A DNA stretch of 36,104 nucleotides from an uncultured SAR86 cluster bacterium (GCA_902514105.1 CABXPU010000001.1:1-36104), one strand, 5' to 3'; shown: positions 15,219-23,676, counted from the first letter of the stretch. Numbers and translations are program-made. Notes: generated by a model from the sequence alone, not told the origin.

Positions 15219-16211
15219 ATGGACAAAAGTTCAAAGATTTTTATAGAGAATATTTCTAAACCTTTAAGAAAAATTGTTTCTGATGCCTCTAAGGAAATAA
15301 TGACGGTCTATGAAAGCGAATCTTTTAACACCCAAACAAAAATGGATGGATCTCCTGTCACTGAGGCTGATAGAAAAGCCCACAATGTAATTATTAAGGG
15401 ATTAAAAACTCTAACCCCAAACACACCAGTTATTTCTGAAGAAAGTTATGATGCTTCAAAAAAATCACCCAGTGGACGATATTGGTTAGTTGATCCACTT
15501 GATGGGACTAAAGGGTTTATTAATAAAGATGGAAATTTTACAGTTAATATCGCATTGATAGATAATACTGTGCCTATATTTGGGATTATTGAGGCCCCAG
15601 CAACCGGAAAAATTTGGTCAGGATCATTTTTTCAAAGACCACCTAGACGCTTTAGACTTGGAGCTATGTTTTTCTTTATAGGGCCATTAGCTTTATTTGT
15701 ATCAAACATCTTTGGTCCAATTAGCGCCTTAATCTTTTTGATGCTATTTTGGATTATTCCTTGGTTTAACCAGCATAAGAGTTATGGACCTCATTCAGTT
15801 ATAAAAGAAAAGATTGATGGAAAGCTTGTATATAAAGACGGCCCATTAAGATTGGTCATGAGCAAGAATCATCAAACTGAAATCGATAGAAAATTTTTAG
15901 ATTTCCTTACCAGTAAAGATATTGCATATGATCTTGTAGAAAAAGGTAGCTCCCTCAAATTATGTGCTCTTGCTGACAATGAGGCTGATATATATCCAAG
16001 ATTTGGACCAACTTCTGAGTGGGATATAGCTGCTGGACATGCTTGTCTTATTAAGCAGGGTGGCAGAGTATGCCAGATCTCATCTGGAGACCATTTAACC
16101 TACTCAAAGGAAGATTCAATACTTAATCCAGCCTTCGCAGCTTTTAGAAATACCTACCTAAAAGATAGATATTTAGGACTTATAAGCGATTTTTATAAAA
16201 AATTGGTATAA
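15219..16211 (+). CDS. cysQ: CysQ-like 3'(2'),5'-bisphosphate nucleotidase with an inserted transmembrane hairpin
   Basis: Inositol-monophosphatase superfamily enzyme. Mg2+-binding motifs are intact: SPVTEADRKAH (45-55), VISEESYD (71-78), WLVDPLDGTKGFI (89-101) and SEWDIAAGHACL (266-277). GSSLKLCALADNEADIYPRF (243-262) matches the CysQ signature, pointing to hydrolysis of 3'-phosphoadenosine 5'-phosphate. The protein is 330 residues, against about 250 for E. coli CysQ. The extra length is mainly an insertion between IWSG and LRLVMSKNH (about 135-210) that includes two hydrophobic segments, about 148-164 and 167-183, preceded by PPRRFRLG and followed by a hydrophilic linker. There is also a short C-terminal tail. 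Both catalytic lobes would then sit on the cytoplasmic side of the membrane. It follows phoA by 6 bases. Confidence 0.88.
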   Translation: MDKSSKIFIENISKPLRKIVSDASKEIMTVYESESFNTQTKMDGSPVTEADRKAHNVIIKGLKTLTPNTPVISEESYDASKKSPSGRYWLVDPLDGTKGFINKDGNFTVNIALIDNTVPIFGIIEAPATGKIWSGSFFQRPPRRFRLGAMFFFIGPLALFVSNIFGPISALIFLMLFWIIPWFNQHKSYGPHSVIKEKIDGKLVYKDGPLRLVMSKNHQTEIDRKFLDFLTSKDIAYDLVEKGSSLKLCALADNEADIYPRFGPTSEWDIAAGHACLIKQGGRVCQISSGDHLTYSKEDSILNPAFAAFRNTYLKDRYLGLISDFYKKLV

Positions 16212-16212
16212 T
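16204..16212 (+). promoter_or_regulatory. Candidate extended -10 promoter for rpoH
   Basis: TGGTATAAT is an exact match to the extended -10 consensus (TGnTATAAT) and lies across the stop codon of the CysQ-like gene, about 50 bases before the rpoH ATG. No good -35 hexamer is found at 16-18 bases upstream, which extended -10 promoters can do without. The following 40 bases are almost pure A/T, so chance matches are easier here. Confidence 0.45.
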
Positions 16213-16262
16213 TAGTCTAAATATATTAATAATTATTATATTTAATTATAAATATTTCATAT

Positions 16263-17123
16263 ATGGGAACAGAATTACAACCAATTCAGTTAACCACGCC
16301 AGGCAAGGATATAGAATCCTATTTGGCTTGTGTTCACTCGATACCTATTCTTACAAAAGAACAGGAGCAAGAACTCGCCTTAAAATTATATGAAGCTGAT
16401 GATTTAGATGCAGCTAGACAGCTTGTGATCCACCATCTTCGTTTTGTTGTTCATATAGCAAGATCTTATCAAGGGTACGGACTACCTCTGGCTGATATTA
16501 TTCAAGAAGGTAACGTTGGCTTAATGAAGGCGGTTGATAAATATGACCCTCACAGAGGCGTAAAAGTTGTATCTTATGCAGTGCATTGGATTAAAGCAGA
16601 GATTCATGAATATATTCTTAAAAACTGGAGACTGGTTAAAATTGCTACAACAAAAGCTCAAAGGAAATTATTCTTTAATTTAAGAAGCAGGAAAAAGAAT
16701 CTTGAATGGCTTACAAAAGATGAAGCTGCAAGCATAGCAAAAGATTTAAATGTTGAAGTTAAAGATGTCCTTCATATGGAAAATCGGCTTTCATCAACGG
16801 ATGCAGCCTTTGATTCACCAATTGGAGGAGATTCAGACAATGACATGATGTCTCCATCACAGTTCTTAGAAGATAAAAGTAGCAACCCAGAAGTTTTGGC
16901 TGAAGAGAGTCAGATGAATGAACTTAATTTAGCAGAATTAAGCGAAGCAATTAAAACTCTCGATGAAAGAAGTAAAGACATTATTCAAAGAAGGTTCCTA
17001 TCTGAAGACAAAGAAACACTTCATGATTTAGCTGCTGAATATGATATCTCGGCAGAAAGAGTAAGACAGATTGAAAATGGAGCTCTTAAGAAATTAAAAG
17101 CACTTATGTCTAACGCAGCCTAA
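16263..17123 (+). CDS. rpoH: RNA polymerase heat-shock sigma factor RpoH (sigma-32)
   Basis: 286-residue sigma-70 family factor that directs polymerase to heat-shock genes. Region 2 is complete (HLRFVVHIARSYQGYG at 58-73, DIIQEGNVGLMKAVDKYDP at 78-96), and the RpoH box QRKLFFNLR (133-141) identifies sigma-32 rather than RpoD or RpoS. Region 4.2 carries a helix-turn-helix, LHDLAAEYDISAERVRQIEN. No Shine-Dalgarno sequence is visible before the ATG; the 51-base gap before the gene is A/T-rich and holds the candidate extended -10 promoter. The gene is not beside ftsEX as in enterics, but after cysQ and before trmB. Confidence 0.97.
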   Translation: MGTELQPIQLTTPGKDIESYLACVHSIPILTKEQEQELALKLYEADDLDAARQLVIHHLRFVVHIARSYQGYGLPLADIIQEGNVGLMKAVDKYDPHRGVKVVSYAVHWIKAEIHEYILKNWRLVKIATTKAQRKLFFNLRSRKKNLEWLTKDEAASIAKDLNVEVKDVLHMENRLSSTDAAFDSPIGGDSDNDMMSPSQFLEDKSSNPEVLAEESQMNELNLAELSEAIKTLDERSKDIIQRRFLSEDKETLHDLAAEYDISAERVRQIENGALKKLKALMSNAA

Positions 17124-17146
17124 TAAGGCAGTATCAAAAAATCTAA

Positions 17147-17806
17147 ATGCGTCACAAATTTTTACCATCTTTTGTTAAAAGAAGGGGACGAATAACTAGG
17201 AGCCAGGAAAAGAACCTAGACCTATTACCTAATTATTTAGTTACTACCGGCAAAGAAATTGATGATATAAGTAAAGATTTTCAGAAAACTATTTTAGAAA
17301 TAGGTTTTGGAAATGGTGGAAACATCTTATCTCTCGCGAAAAACAACCCCGAAACATTATTTGTAGGTTCTGAAGTATATTTAGCTGGAATAGGACATTT
17401 GCTGGGAGAGATGGTTAGATCAAAGATAGCTAATATAAGAATTAATACAGGTGATATAAGACTGCTAATTGAAACAATTGATGAACCTGCTTTTGATGAG
17501 ATATTGATTATTTGTCCAGACCCCTGGCCAAAGGCTAAACATCATAAAAGACGATTGATTAATGAAGATTTTTTTAAATTAGTTTACCCAACGATTAAAG
17601 ATGACGGGGTTTTATTTATTTCAACAGACTGGGAAGATTATGCAGAGAGCATTGAAGAATCTATCGGATTATCAAATGGCTATCAAAGAGAAAGCTTTTC
17701 ATCATATGAAGAGAGCAGATTAACTAAATTTCAGGAAAGGGCTCTAAAGGAGGGTAGAAGAATTTTCTCATTCCCTTTAACTAAAAAGATTAATAGTATC
17801 GTTTAG
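17147..17806 (+). CDS. trmB: tRNA (guanine-N7-)-methyltransferase (TrmB)
   Basis: SAM-dependent enzyme that makes m7G46 in tRNA. The 219-residue protein has the SAM loop EIGFGNGGN (51-59), the family motif PDPWPKAKHHKRRLI and the C-terminal LTKFQERALKEGRRIF. It starts 23 bases after rpoH. Its last 30 bases overlap the end of hemW on the opposite strand. In Pseudomonas trmB also lies close to the hemW-rdgB-metW-metX block, so the neighbourhood is conserved. Confidence 0.97.
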   Translation: MRHKFLPSFVKRRGRITRSQEKNLDLLPNYLVTTGKEIDDISKDFQKTILEIGFGNGGNILSLAKNNPETLFVGSEVYLAGIGHLLGEMVRSKIANIRINTGDIRLLIETIDEPAFDEILIICPDPWPKAKHHKRRLINEDFFKLVYPTIKDDGVLFISTDWEDYAESIEESIGLSNGYQRESFSSYEESRLTKFQERALKEGRRIFSFPLTKKINSIV

Positions 17807-18910
17807 AAATTTATAACCCCTAGATGTAGCTTTCACTCCATCTTTTTCTAATAACTTTTCTTTTATACCTCTCTCATACTTATCTAAAAAGGTATCAGAT
17901 ATATAGATATATTTTTTTTCAAGGTCTTTAAGACTGACACCCTCTTTTAGTCTTAAAAGGTTCATTGCTAAATCAAGATCATATGAATCAGGCGTGACTT
18001 CCGAATCAATAGTTTTAGCCGGGTCTTTTATATAAGAAGAAACTTTCTTTAGCTTGATCATTCTAGTAATTGAATCAATTGTAGTTATTTTACTGTGAGC
18101 ACCTGGCCCTATGCCCAAATAGTCGCCATAGAGCCAATAATTCATATTGTGTTGGCTCTGCTTATTTTTTTTAGACCAAGAAGAAACCTCATATTGGTAT
18201 AGGTTATTTTTATTGAGGAGATCTTTTGCTTCCATTTCCATAGACTCTATTAAGGAGTCTGTTGGTAAAACCAATTCTTTTTTATAAAAAATAGTATTTG
18301 GCTCAATTGTCAGTTGATAAAGAGATAAGTGATCAATATTAAAACTGCAAAAAGTTTCAATGTCATTCTTAAATGAATCAAGCTCTTGGCCCATAACTCC
18401 ATAAATTAGATCAATTGTTGTATTGATAGATTTAGTTTCAGAAGCTAATTTTATTGCTTTTAAAGCGTCCATTTCATCATGGTTTCTATCTAGGGCTTTT
18501 AAAGTCTCTCGATTAAAGCTTTGTATACCAATAGAAATTCTATTAATACCTATACTGATAAGATCATCTAAATAATCCTTACGAACTTCTTTAGGATTAA
18601 GCTCAAAACTTATTTCACAATCTTTTTCTAATAATTTGTTTTGATATAAATTATGGATAATCTTTTGAATAACTTCTATAGAAATCAAAGATGGCGTACC
18701 GCCACCAAAATATACCGATTTAAATTTTCTATTACTTATATATTCTTTTGAAAGATTTAAATCATTTATGATTGCTCTTAGGAGATCTTCTTCATCACCA
18801 GCACTTCTTTTGACTTCAATATTAAAATCACAGTATGGACATTGTTTTTCGCACCAAGGAAAATGAACATATAAAGAAATAGGAACCTTATGTGGTTTTA
18901 AGACTTTCAA
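17777..18910 (-). CDS. hemW: HemW-like radical SAM heme chaperone (formerly oxygen-independent coproporphyrinogen oxidase-like)
   Basis: 377-residue radical SAM protein with the CEKQCPYC motif (Cys20, Cys24, Cys27) followed by DFN, and SAM-binding YFGGGTPSL. The sequence block LYVHFPWCEKQCPYCDFN is characteristic of HemW, thought to insert heme into target proteins, rather than of HemN. The start is a TTG at 18910; no ATG or GTG occurs in frame before the cysteine cluster, so TTG is the only sensible choice. It overlaps the 3' end of rdgB by 23 bases. The convergent overlap with trmB leaves no room for a separate terminator. Confidence 0.94.
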   Translation of the reverse strand: MKVLKPHKVPISLYVHFPWCEKQCPYCDFNIEVKRSAGDEEDLLRAIINDLNLSKEYISNRKFKSVYFGGGTPSLISIEVIQKIIHNLYQNKLLEKDCEISFELNPKEVRKDYLDDLISIGINRISIGIQSFNRETLKALDRNHDEMDALKAIKLASETKSINTTIDLIYGVMGQELDSFKNDIETFCSFNIDHLSLYQLTIEPNTIFYKKELVLPTDSLIESMEMEAKDLLNKNNLYQYEVSSWSKKNKQSQHNMNYWLYGDYLGIGPGAHSKITTIDSITRMIKLKKVSSYIKDPAKTIDSEVTPDSYDLDLAMNLLRLKEGVSLKDLEKKYIYISDTFLDKYERGIKEKLLEKDGVKATSRGYKFLNDTINLFS

Positions 18911-19493
18911 GCTTATTTAAAAATGATTTAGATGCTATTGCTCTGTGGCTAATTTCATTCTTCTCATTAGGATCCATATCTGCCATAGAGAATCCATATC
19001 CAGAGGGGTAGAAGATTTTATCGTATCCAAACCCACCCTCACCAGAGCTATTGATAGACACTTCTCCGTGAACCTCTCCACTAGAAAAAATTGGCATTGG
19101 ATCTTCAACAGAATGTACGCCAACCAAAACACATACATAATAAGCTGGTAAAGATTTTAAGCCTCTTGCTTTTAGTTCATCAATTATTTTGTTTCTATTA
19201 TCTAAGTCACTAGCATTCTCGCCAGCATACCTAGCAGAATAAATGCCGGGAGCAAAATCTAAACCTGGCACAACAATCCCGGAGTCATCAGCAACTGTAA
19301 ACAGTCCAGAATTAGATGATCCATGCCTGGCTTTTATTAAAGCATTCTCCAAGAAAGTCAGACCATCTTCTACAGACTCTTGGATATTTAATTCACCCTG
19401 AGAGATAACTTCATAATTTTTAAATATTCTTCTAAATTCTTTTAGCTTGCCCTTATTTGAGCTTGCCAATAATATTTTCTTATCTTCTTGCAA
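18888..19493 (-). CDS. rdgB: dITP/XTP pyrophosphatase (RdgB/HAM1)
   Basis: House-cleaning enzyme that hydrolyses non-canonical purine triphosphates such as dITP and XTP. In 201 residues it shows ILLASSNKGKLKEF, VEDGLTFLENALIKARH, VADDSGIVVPGLDFAPGIYS, GGFGYDKIFYP and ISHRAIAS, covering the known substrate and metal contacts. The start is a TTG at 19493, overlapping metW by 14 bases; there is no ATG near the family's usual N-terminus. Confidence 0.96.
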   Translation of the reverse strand: MQEDKKILLASSNKGKLKEFRRIFKNYEVISQGELNIQESVEDGLTFLENALIKARHGSSNSGLFTVADDSGIVVPGLDFAPGIYSARYAGENASDLDNRNKIIDELKARGLKSLPAYYVCVLVGVHSVEDPMPIFSSGEVHGEVSINSSGEGGFGYDKIFYPSGYGFSMADMDPNEKNEISHRAIASKSFLNKLESLKTT

Positions 19494-20073
19494 GCAGATA
19501 AACCCCTTCTGAAGATAAAAGATTAGGAAAGATTAAAGAGAACTTGCTAGGTTTCCTATTCTTGTTTAAATGAATACTATCTTCAATTATAAAATCTTCA
19601 TCCCTACACAAATCTTCAAAATCTTTAATAGTGCATAAGTGAATATTTTTAGTTCCATACCAACTTGATGGGAGGCTTGGAGTGACAGGCATCCTTCCAA
19701 GCATTAAAGCAATCCTGCATCTCCAATACCCAAGATTAGGAATAGTTACTATGCATCGATTAGAAAGTGTAAGAATTTTTTTTAAGGACACGTTTGGCTC
19801 TTTAAGGCATTGAATTGAGCTAGCCATAATTGCGACATCAAAATTACATTCAGAGAACTCATCTATGCCCTCATCAATATTTTTCTCTATTACAGGGATA
19901 TTATTTTTTAAGCAACCAGCAATCCCCTCTGGATCTATTTCAATTCCATAACCCAATATATTATTCTGATCTCTTAATTCCTTAAGCAAAGAACCATCTC
20001 CACAACCAAAATCAATAACATGACTAGAGGGCTCTATCCAATTTTTAATAATGTTTGTAATAGGATTAATCAT
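19480..20073 (-). CDS. metW: Methionine biosynthesis protein MetW
   Basis: 197-residue class I SAM-fold protein with motif I VIDFGCGDGSLL and the MetW-specific blocks SNRCIVTIPNLGYWRCRI, GRMPVTPSLPSSWYGT and NIHLCTIKDFEDLC. MetW acts with MetX in proteobacteria and is needed for full homoserine acyltransferase activity. Its ATG follows the metX stop immediately (0 bases between them), and rdgB overlaps its end by 14 bases. Confidence 0.96.
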   Translation of the reverse strand: MINPITNIIKNWIEPSSHVIDFGCGDGSLLKELRDQNNILGYGIEIDPEGIAGCLKNNIPVIEKNIDEGIDEFSECNFDVAIMASSIQCLKEPNVSLKKILTLSNRCIVTIPNLGYWRCRIALMLGRMPVTPSLPSSWYGTKNIHLCTIKDFEDLCRDEDFIIEDSIHLNKNRKPSKFSLIFPNLLSSEGVYLLARR

Positions 20074-21168
20074 TCAATTGTCTAAAAAAGCTTCGAGACT
20101 GTTTTGATATCTTTCATTTGAAAATAAGAAGCTATCATGCCCCTGTTGACCATCTAGCTCAAGATAGGAAGAATTTATTCCTGATTGCATTGCAGCTAGC
20201 TGAATTTCTTTTCCCCTATCTGGTGGGAATAACCAATCAGACTTAAAACCTACTATTAATAGTTTTGCTTTTATATTCTTAAGGGCTTCTTTTAGTTCAT
20301 CGTTATATTTTTCTGCAGGATCAAATCCATCCATTGCTTTAGACATAATTATGTATGTATTTGCATCAAAGAATTCTGAGAATTTTGTTCCCTTGTATTG
20401 CAAATAATTCTCAACTTCATAATCTACAAACTCACCAACCTTAGATTCATTTTTTTGAAATTTTCGTCCAAATCTTTTGTTCATATTTTCTTCAGACAAG
20501 TATGTAATATGAGCCAACATTCTCGCAGCCTTAACGCCGCTTTTTGGGAAAGTATTTTTTTTAAGATAATCACCACCACAAAAATCAATATCTTTCCTTA
20601 TAGATTCTCTGCTTACTTCATTTAAGGCTATATTTTGTGAGCTAGCTTTTGCTGCGGCAGCTATAACAGCTGATCTCTTAACATTATCTGGGAAAGTTAT
20701 TGCCCATTGTAAAGCCTGCATTCCACCAATACTTCCTCCCATTACAGCAGCCCAAGATGTTATTCCAAGTTTATCCTGGAGCATTTTCTGTGAATTTACC
20801 CAATCCAATACCGTTACATCAGGAAAATCTTTCCCATACACCTCATTTGTATCAGGAGAAACAGTTGTAGGCCCGGTAGAGCCAAAACAACTCCCCAAAT
20901 TATTTGGAGAAACAACAAAGAACTTATCTGTATCAATAGCTTTTTTGGGACCTATTAATTCATCCCACCAACCAGGCTTTCTATCCTCAGAGGAATTGCC
21001 AGCTGCGTGATGACTCCCTGAAAATGCATGACAAACCAAAATAGCGTTAGATTTATCTGAGTTTAAATTGCCATAAGTATCAACCATCAAATCAAATGAT
21101 TTAAGAATATCTCCGCATTCAAGAGTTATCCCCGAATCAAAGCTATGCAACTTTCTTTCTGACTTCAT
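20074..21168 (-). CDS. metX: Homoserine O-acyltransferase MetX (MetW-linked, probably succinyl-transferring)
   Basis: Alpha/beta-hydrolase acyltransferase (364 residues) for the first step of methionine synthesis from homoserine. The catalytic triad can be seen: nucleophile Ser146 in MGGSIGGMQALQW, Asp311 in FKSDWLFPP and His344 in GQQGHDSFLF. The oxyanion region LVCHAFSGSHHAAG and NNLGSCFGSTGPTTVSP is typical. MetX enzymes linked to MetW in gammaproteobacteria are mostly succinyltransferases despite belonging to the MetX fold; whether this one uses acetyl- or succinyl-CoA cannot be decided by eye. The ATG overlaps the yggT stop (ATGA). Confidence 0.95.
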   Translation of the reverse strand: MKSERKLHSFDSGITLECGDILKSFDLMVDTYGNLNSDKSNAILVCHAFSGSHHAAGNSSEDRKPGWWDELIGPKKAIDTDKFFVVSPNNLGSCFGSTGPTTVSPDTNEVYGKDFPDVTVLDWVNSQKMLQDKLGITSWAAVMGGSIGGMQALQWAITFPDNVKRSAVIAAAAKASSQNIALNEVSRESIRKDIDFCGGDYLKKNTFPKSGVKAARMLAHITYLSEENMNKRFGRKFQKNESKVGEFVDYEVENYLQYKGTKFSEFFDANTYIIMSKAMDGFDPAEKYNDELKEALKNIKAKLLIVGFKSDWLFPPDRGKEIQLAAMQSGINSSYLELDGQQGHDSFLFSNERYQNSLEAFLDN

Positions 21169-21692
21169 AGTAAAACCCTAGCTATTTGACCTAAAAGAAT
21201 ATCTACTTGATTTAATAGTATCAAAACAAACAAAGGAGAGAAATCAAGCCCACCCATTGCAGGAATATAATTCCTTATCGGATTCATTATTTTATTAGAG
21301 ATTTCTTCAATTAATTGCAAAAGAGGGTGGGGGTTTCCAGGAGAAACCCAACTTAGTATTACCCCCCCAATAACTGCAAATAATAGAATTTGACTTATAC
21401 TGCTCAAGATATTTAAAGCAGCATAGACAAATAAATCATATAACTCATAAGTTGATCCAGTAATCATATAGAAGCTTAGAAATTTAAATAAAAGTGCTGC
21501 AGCAAAGACCCCCAAAAGGCCGCCCATTAAAGATGTAAATGCAATTGATAAAGGATTTAAGATCTTAACCAGACTTTTGACTATTGGGTTGTAATAATTA
21601 ACTCTCAGCAATCTAAAGACTAGCAATATAACCAAAGCATAACTTATGGAGCTTATTAAGATGCTTAGAAGATTTATTAAATTAGTATTCAT
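21165..21692 (-). CDS. YggT family membrane protein
   Basis: 175-residue inner-membrane protein with two tandem YGGT repeats; each has two hydrophobic helices and a conserved turn, NPLSIAFTSLMGG in the first and NKIMNPIRNYIPAMGGLDFSP in the second. LSWVSPGNPHPLL precedes the second repeat. The function is unclear in the family; a role in membrane or osmotic homeostasis has been proposed. It overlaps proC by 11 bases and metX by 4, in the order usual in Pseudomonas-like bacteria. Confidence 0.93.
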   Translation of the reverse strand: MNTNLINLLSILISSISYALVILLVFRLLRVNYYNPIVKSLVKILNPLSIAFTSLMGGLLGVFAAALLFKFLSFYMITGSTYELYDLFVYAALNILSSISQILLFAVIGGVILSWVSPGNPHPLLQLIEEISNKIMNPIRNYIPAMGGLDFSPLFVLILLNQVDILLGQIARVLL

Positions 21693-22476
21693 CGCTTATT
21701 TCTTTTGATCGTTTAATGGCACTTAATATGCCTTTTTCAAAAAGTTCGAGAACATTATTGCTTATTAAGGAATTAATTCCAGCTTCAGTGGTACCTTTTT
21801 TTGAAGCAATTTTTTTTATTGCCTCATCAAAACCAACATTATCTTTAACTGAAGCAGAAACACCATCTAAAAAAGTACTAATAATTTTATTAGTTAACTT
21901 TTTATCTCCATTAGAAAGTTGAAGAACTCTTTTTTCATAGACTTTAAGAATATGGAAGAAATATGCAGGACCACTGCCTATCAAGCCAGTAAAATTATCT
22001 ATTTCATTTTCCTTTTTCAAAAATAAAGAAATACCAACTTTATCAAAGACTTTTTTAGAATAGTTCATAAGATCCTTAGACCCAGGATTTCCATAAATAG
22101 CTGTAATACCTTTGTTGTATGCAGAAGAAGTTATTGGCATTGCTCTTACGATTGTTGGAGCTTTAAACGCTGATTTAATTGTTTTAATCTGTATTCCTGC
22201 AACAACACTAATTAAATTCGGCTTATTATTAATAAGGGCTATTTCATTACATGCTTGAATAGCATCCTTTGGCTTTACAGCAAGAATTATATGATGATTA
22301 TTTTTGGTTAGCTGCCTTATATCTATGGGCTTAATGCCCATTTTTTTTATGATTTTATTATTTAAAGGATTTCTATCTATAAAACTAATATCCTTCTTCT
22401 CAAACCCATTATTTATCAAACCAATTATTATTGATTGACTAATATTTCCTGCACCAAAAAAAACTATTCCTTTCAT
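21682..22476 (-). CDS. proC: Pyrroline-5-carboxylate reductase (ProC)
   Basis: 264-residue enzyme of the last proline step (P5C + NAD(P)H to proline). It has the Rossmann loop FFGAGNISQSII near the N-terminus, VKPKDAIQAC, RAMPITSSAYNKGITAIYG and the C-terminal signature FTGLIGSGPAYFFHIL plus KKGTTEAGINSL. It overlaps yggS by 4 bases upstream and yggT by 11 bases downstream. Confidence 0.96.
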   Translation of the reverse strand: MKGIVFFGAGNISQSIIIGLINNGFEKKDISFIDRNPLNNKIIKKMGIKPIDIRQLTKNNHHIILAVKPKDAIQACNEIALINNKPNLISVVAGIQIKTIKSAFKAPTIVRAMPITSSAYNKGITAIYGNPGSKDLMNYSKKVFDKVGISLFLKKENEIDNFTGLIGSGPAYFFHILKVYEKRVLQLSNGDKKLTNKIISTFLDGVSASVKDNVGFDEAIKKIASKKGTTEAGINSLISNNVLELFEKGILSAIKRSKEISDEY

Positions 22477-23159
22477 TGCCTCTTTCCAAAAATAGACTCC
22501 CCAACTCTAATCATATTTGAACCAGATTCAATCGCCGCCTTAAAATCTGAAGTTGTCCCCATTGATAAAATATCTGCATTGGGGTGGCTAAGTTTCAAAT
22601 TGGCATGTAAAGCAAAGCATTTCTCCATTACTTTTTTTGTTTCCTCTATTTCATTCGAGAGCTTTGGCAGGACCATAATGCCCCTAAGATTAAGATTACT
22701 TTGTGTTTCAATCAAAGAAGATAATTCTAATAATTTATTAGGATTAATGCCTGACTTTGATACCTCATTATCAATATTAACTTGAATGCAAACATTTATG
22801 TTTTTATTTAAAGTCTTACATTGATTATTTAGTTTTAAGATTATTTTTTCTCTATCCAGAGAATGAACCCAATGAGCATGAGTTGCCACTAATTTAATCT
22901 TGTTTGACTGGATTGGCCCAATAAAGTGCCAAGTTATTTCATAGTCTTTTAATGCAGCTGCTTTCTTTTCTAGTTCTTGTACGAAATTTTCTCCAAAATT
23001 ATTGAATCCATTTTGATATGCATCTTTTATTAATGATACATCATGCTTTTTAGATACAGCTATGATCGAAATATCTTCCTCATTCCTCTTTGAATCTTTA
23101 CAAGCCATAGCAAAATCATGGTTAAAGTTTTTTATTTTATTATTTATTGAATCGCGCAT
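22473..23159 (-). CDS. yggS: PLP homeostasis protein (YggS/PLPBP family)
   Basis: 228-residue single-domain fold III PLP-binding protein that buffers pyridoxal phosphate and affects amino acid pools. The PLP lysine is Lys37 in ISIIAVSKKHDV; other family blocks are NNFGENFVQEL, WHFIGPIQSNKIK, GIMVLPKL and LSMGTTSDFKAAIESGSNMIRVG. It overlaps the SPOR gene by 16 bases and proC by 4. Confidence 0.96.
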   Translation of the reverse strand: MRDSINNKIKNFNHDFAMACKDSKRNEEDISIIAVSKKHDVSLIKDAYQNGFNNFGENFVQELEKKAAALKDYEITWHFIGPIQSNKIKLVATHAHWVHSLDREKIILKLNNQCKTLNKNINVCIQVNIDNEVSKSGINPNKLLELSSLIETQSNLNLRGIMVLPKLSNEIEETKKVMEKCFALHANLKLSHPNADILSMGTTSDFKAAIESGSNMIRVGESIFGKRQ

Positions 23160-23674
23160 TTTGTTTTAATGAGAGGGGATAGCCCTATCCTAATAATTAC
23201 TTCTCTTGCATTATTTACGTCTGACTTATTTAAATATGGGCCAAGCATTACACCATATAATTTTCTCTCCATATTATTAATTTCTTCAAGATAGGGCTCT
23301 AGATCCATACTTCTTAGCTTATATAACATTTCAGAAGCAAATTTCTCTTTTCCATAGGCTTCAACCTGGAGGAAATATGTGCAATCAGATTTATCTAAAA
23401 CTTCTTTAATTTCAATTAATGTATTCTGCTCTTTTAACTTTTCCGGGAAAGTAATTGAGACTTTGTTTTCAGAAATAGGTCCAGGTTCAAAGATTTCTAG
23501 ATTGCTATCAAATAGATAGAAAGATGTATAAATTATAAGAAGCGAGATAGACAATAAAGTTATTATTATCTTTTTATTAAAGACCGGCTTATTTTTATTT
23601 TTAGATCTAAAAACTGTTCTGGTTTTTTTCGCTCTCTTTTTATTTGATGAGACTCTAGGTGCAAAATCTCTCAT
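23144..23674 (-). CDS. SPOR-domain membrane protein, FtsN-like
   Basis: 176-residue bitopic protein with a very basic cytoplasmic tail (1-35), one transmembrane helix (about 36-53) and a C-terminal SPOR domain (about 99-172, CTYFLQVEAYGKEKFA to LKTKCAIQ region). SPOR domains bind glycan strands stripped of stem peptides at the septum. It sits directly behind argS, where Pseudomonas carries its FtsN-type gene. The N-terminus MRDFAPR resembles the RDY motif by which E. coli FtsN meets FtsA. It is smaller than most FtsN proteins and has only a short linker. Two cysteines (98 and 173) flank the SPOR domain. Confidence 0.85.
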   Translation of the reverse strand: MRDFAPRVSSNKKRAKKTRTVFRSKNKNKPVFNKKIIITLLSISLLIIYTSFYLFDSNLEIFEPGPISENKVSITFPEKLKEQNTLIEIKEVLDKSDCTYFLQVEAYGKEKFASEMLYKLRSMDLEPYLEEINNMERKLYGVMLGPYLNKSDVNNAREVIIRIGLSPLIKTKCAIQ

Positions 23675-23676
23675 AG

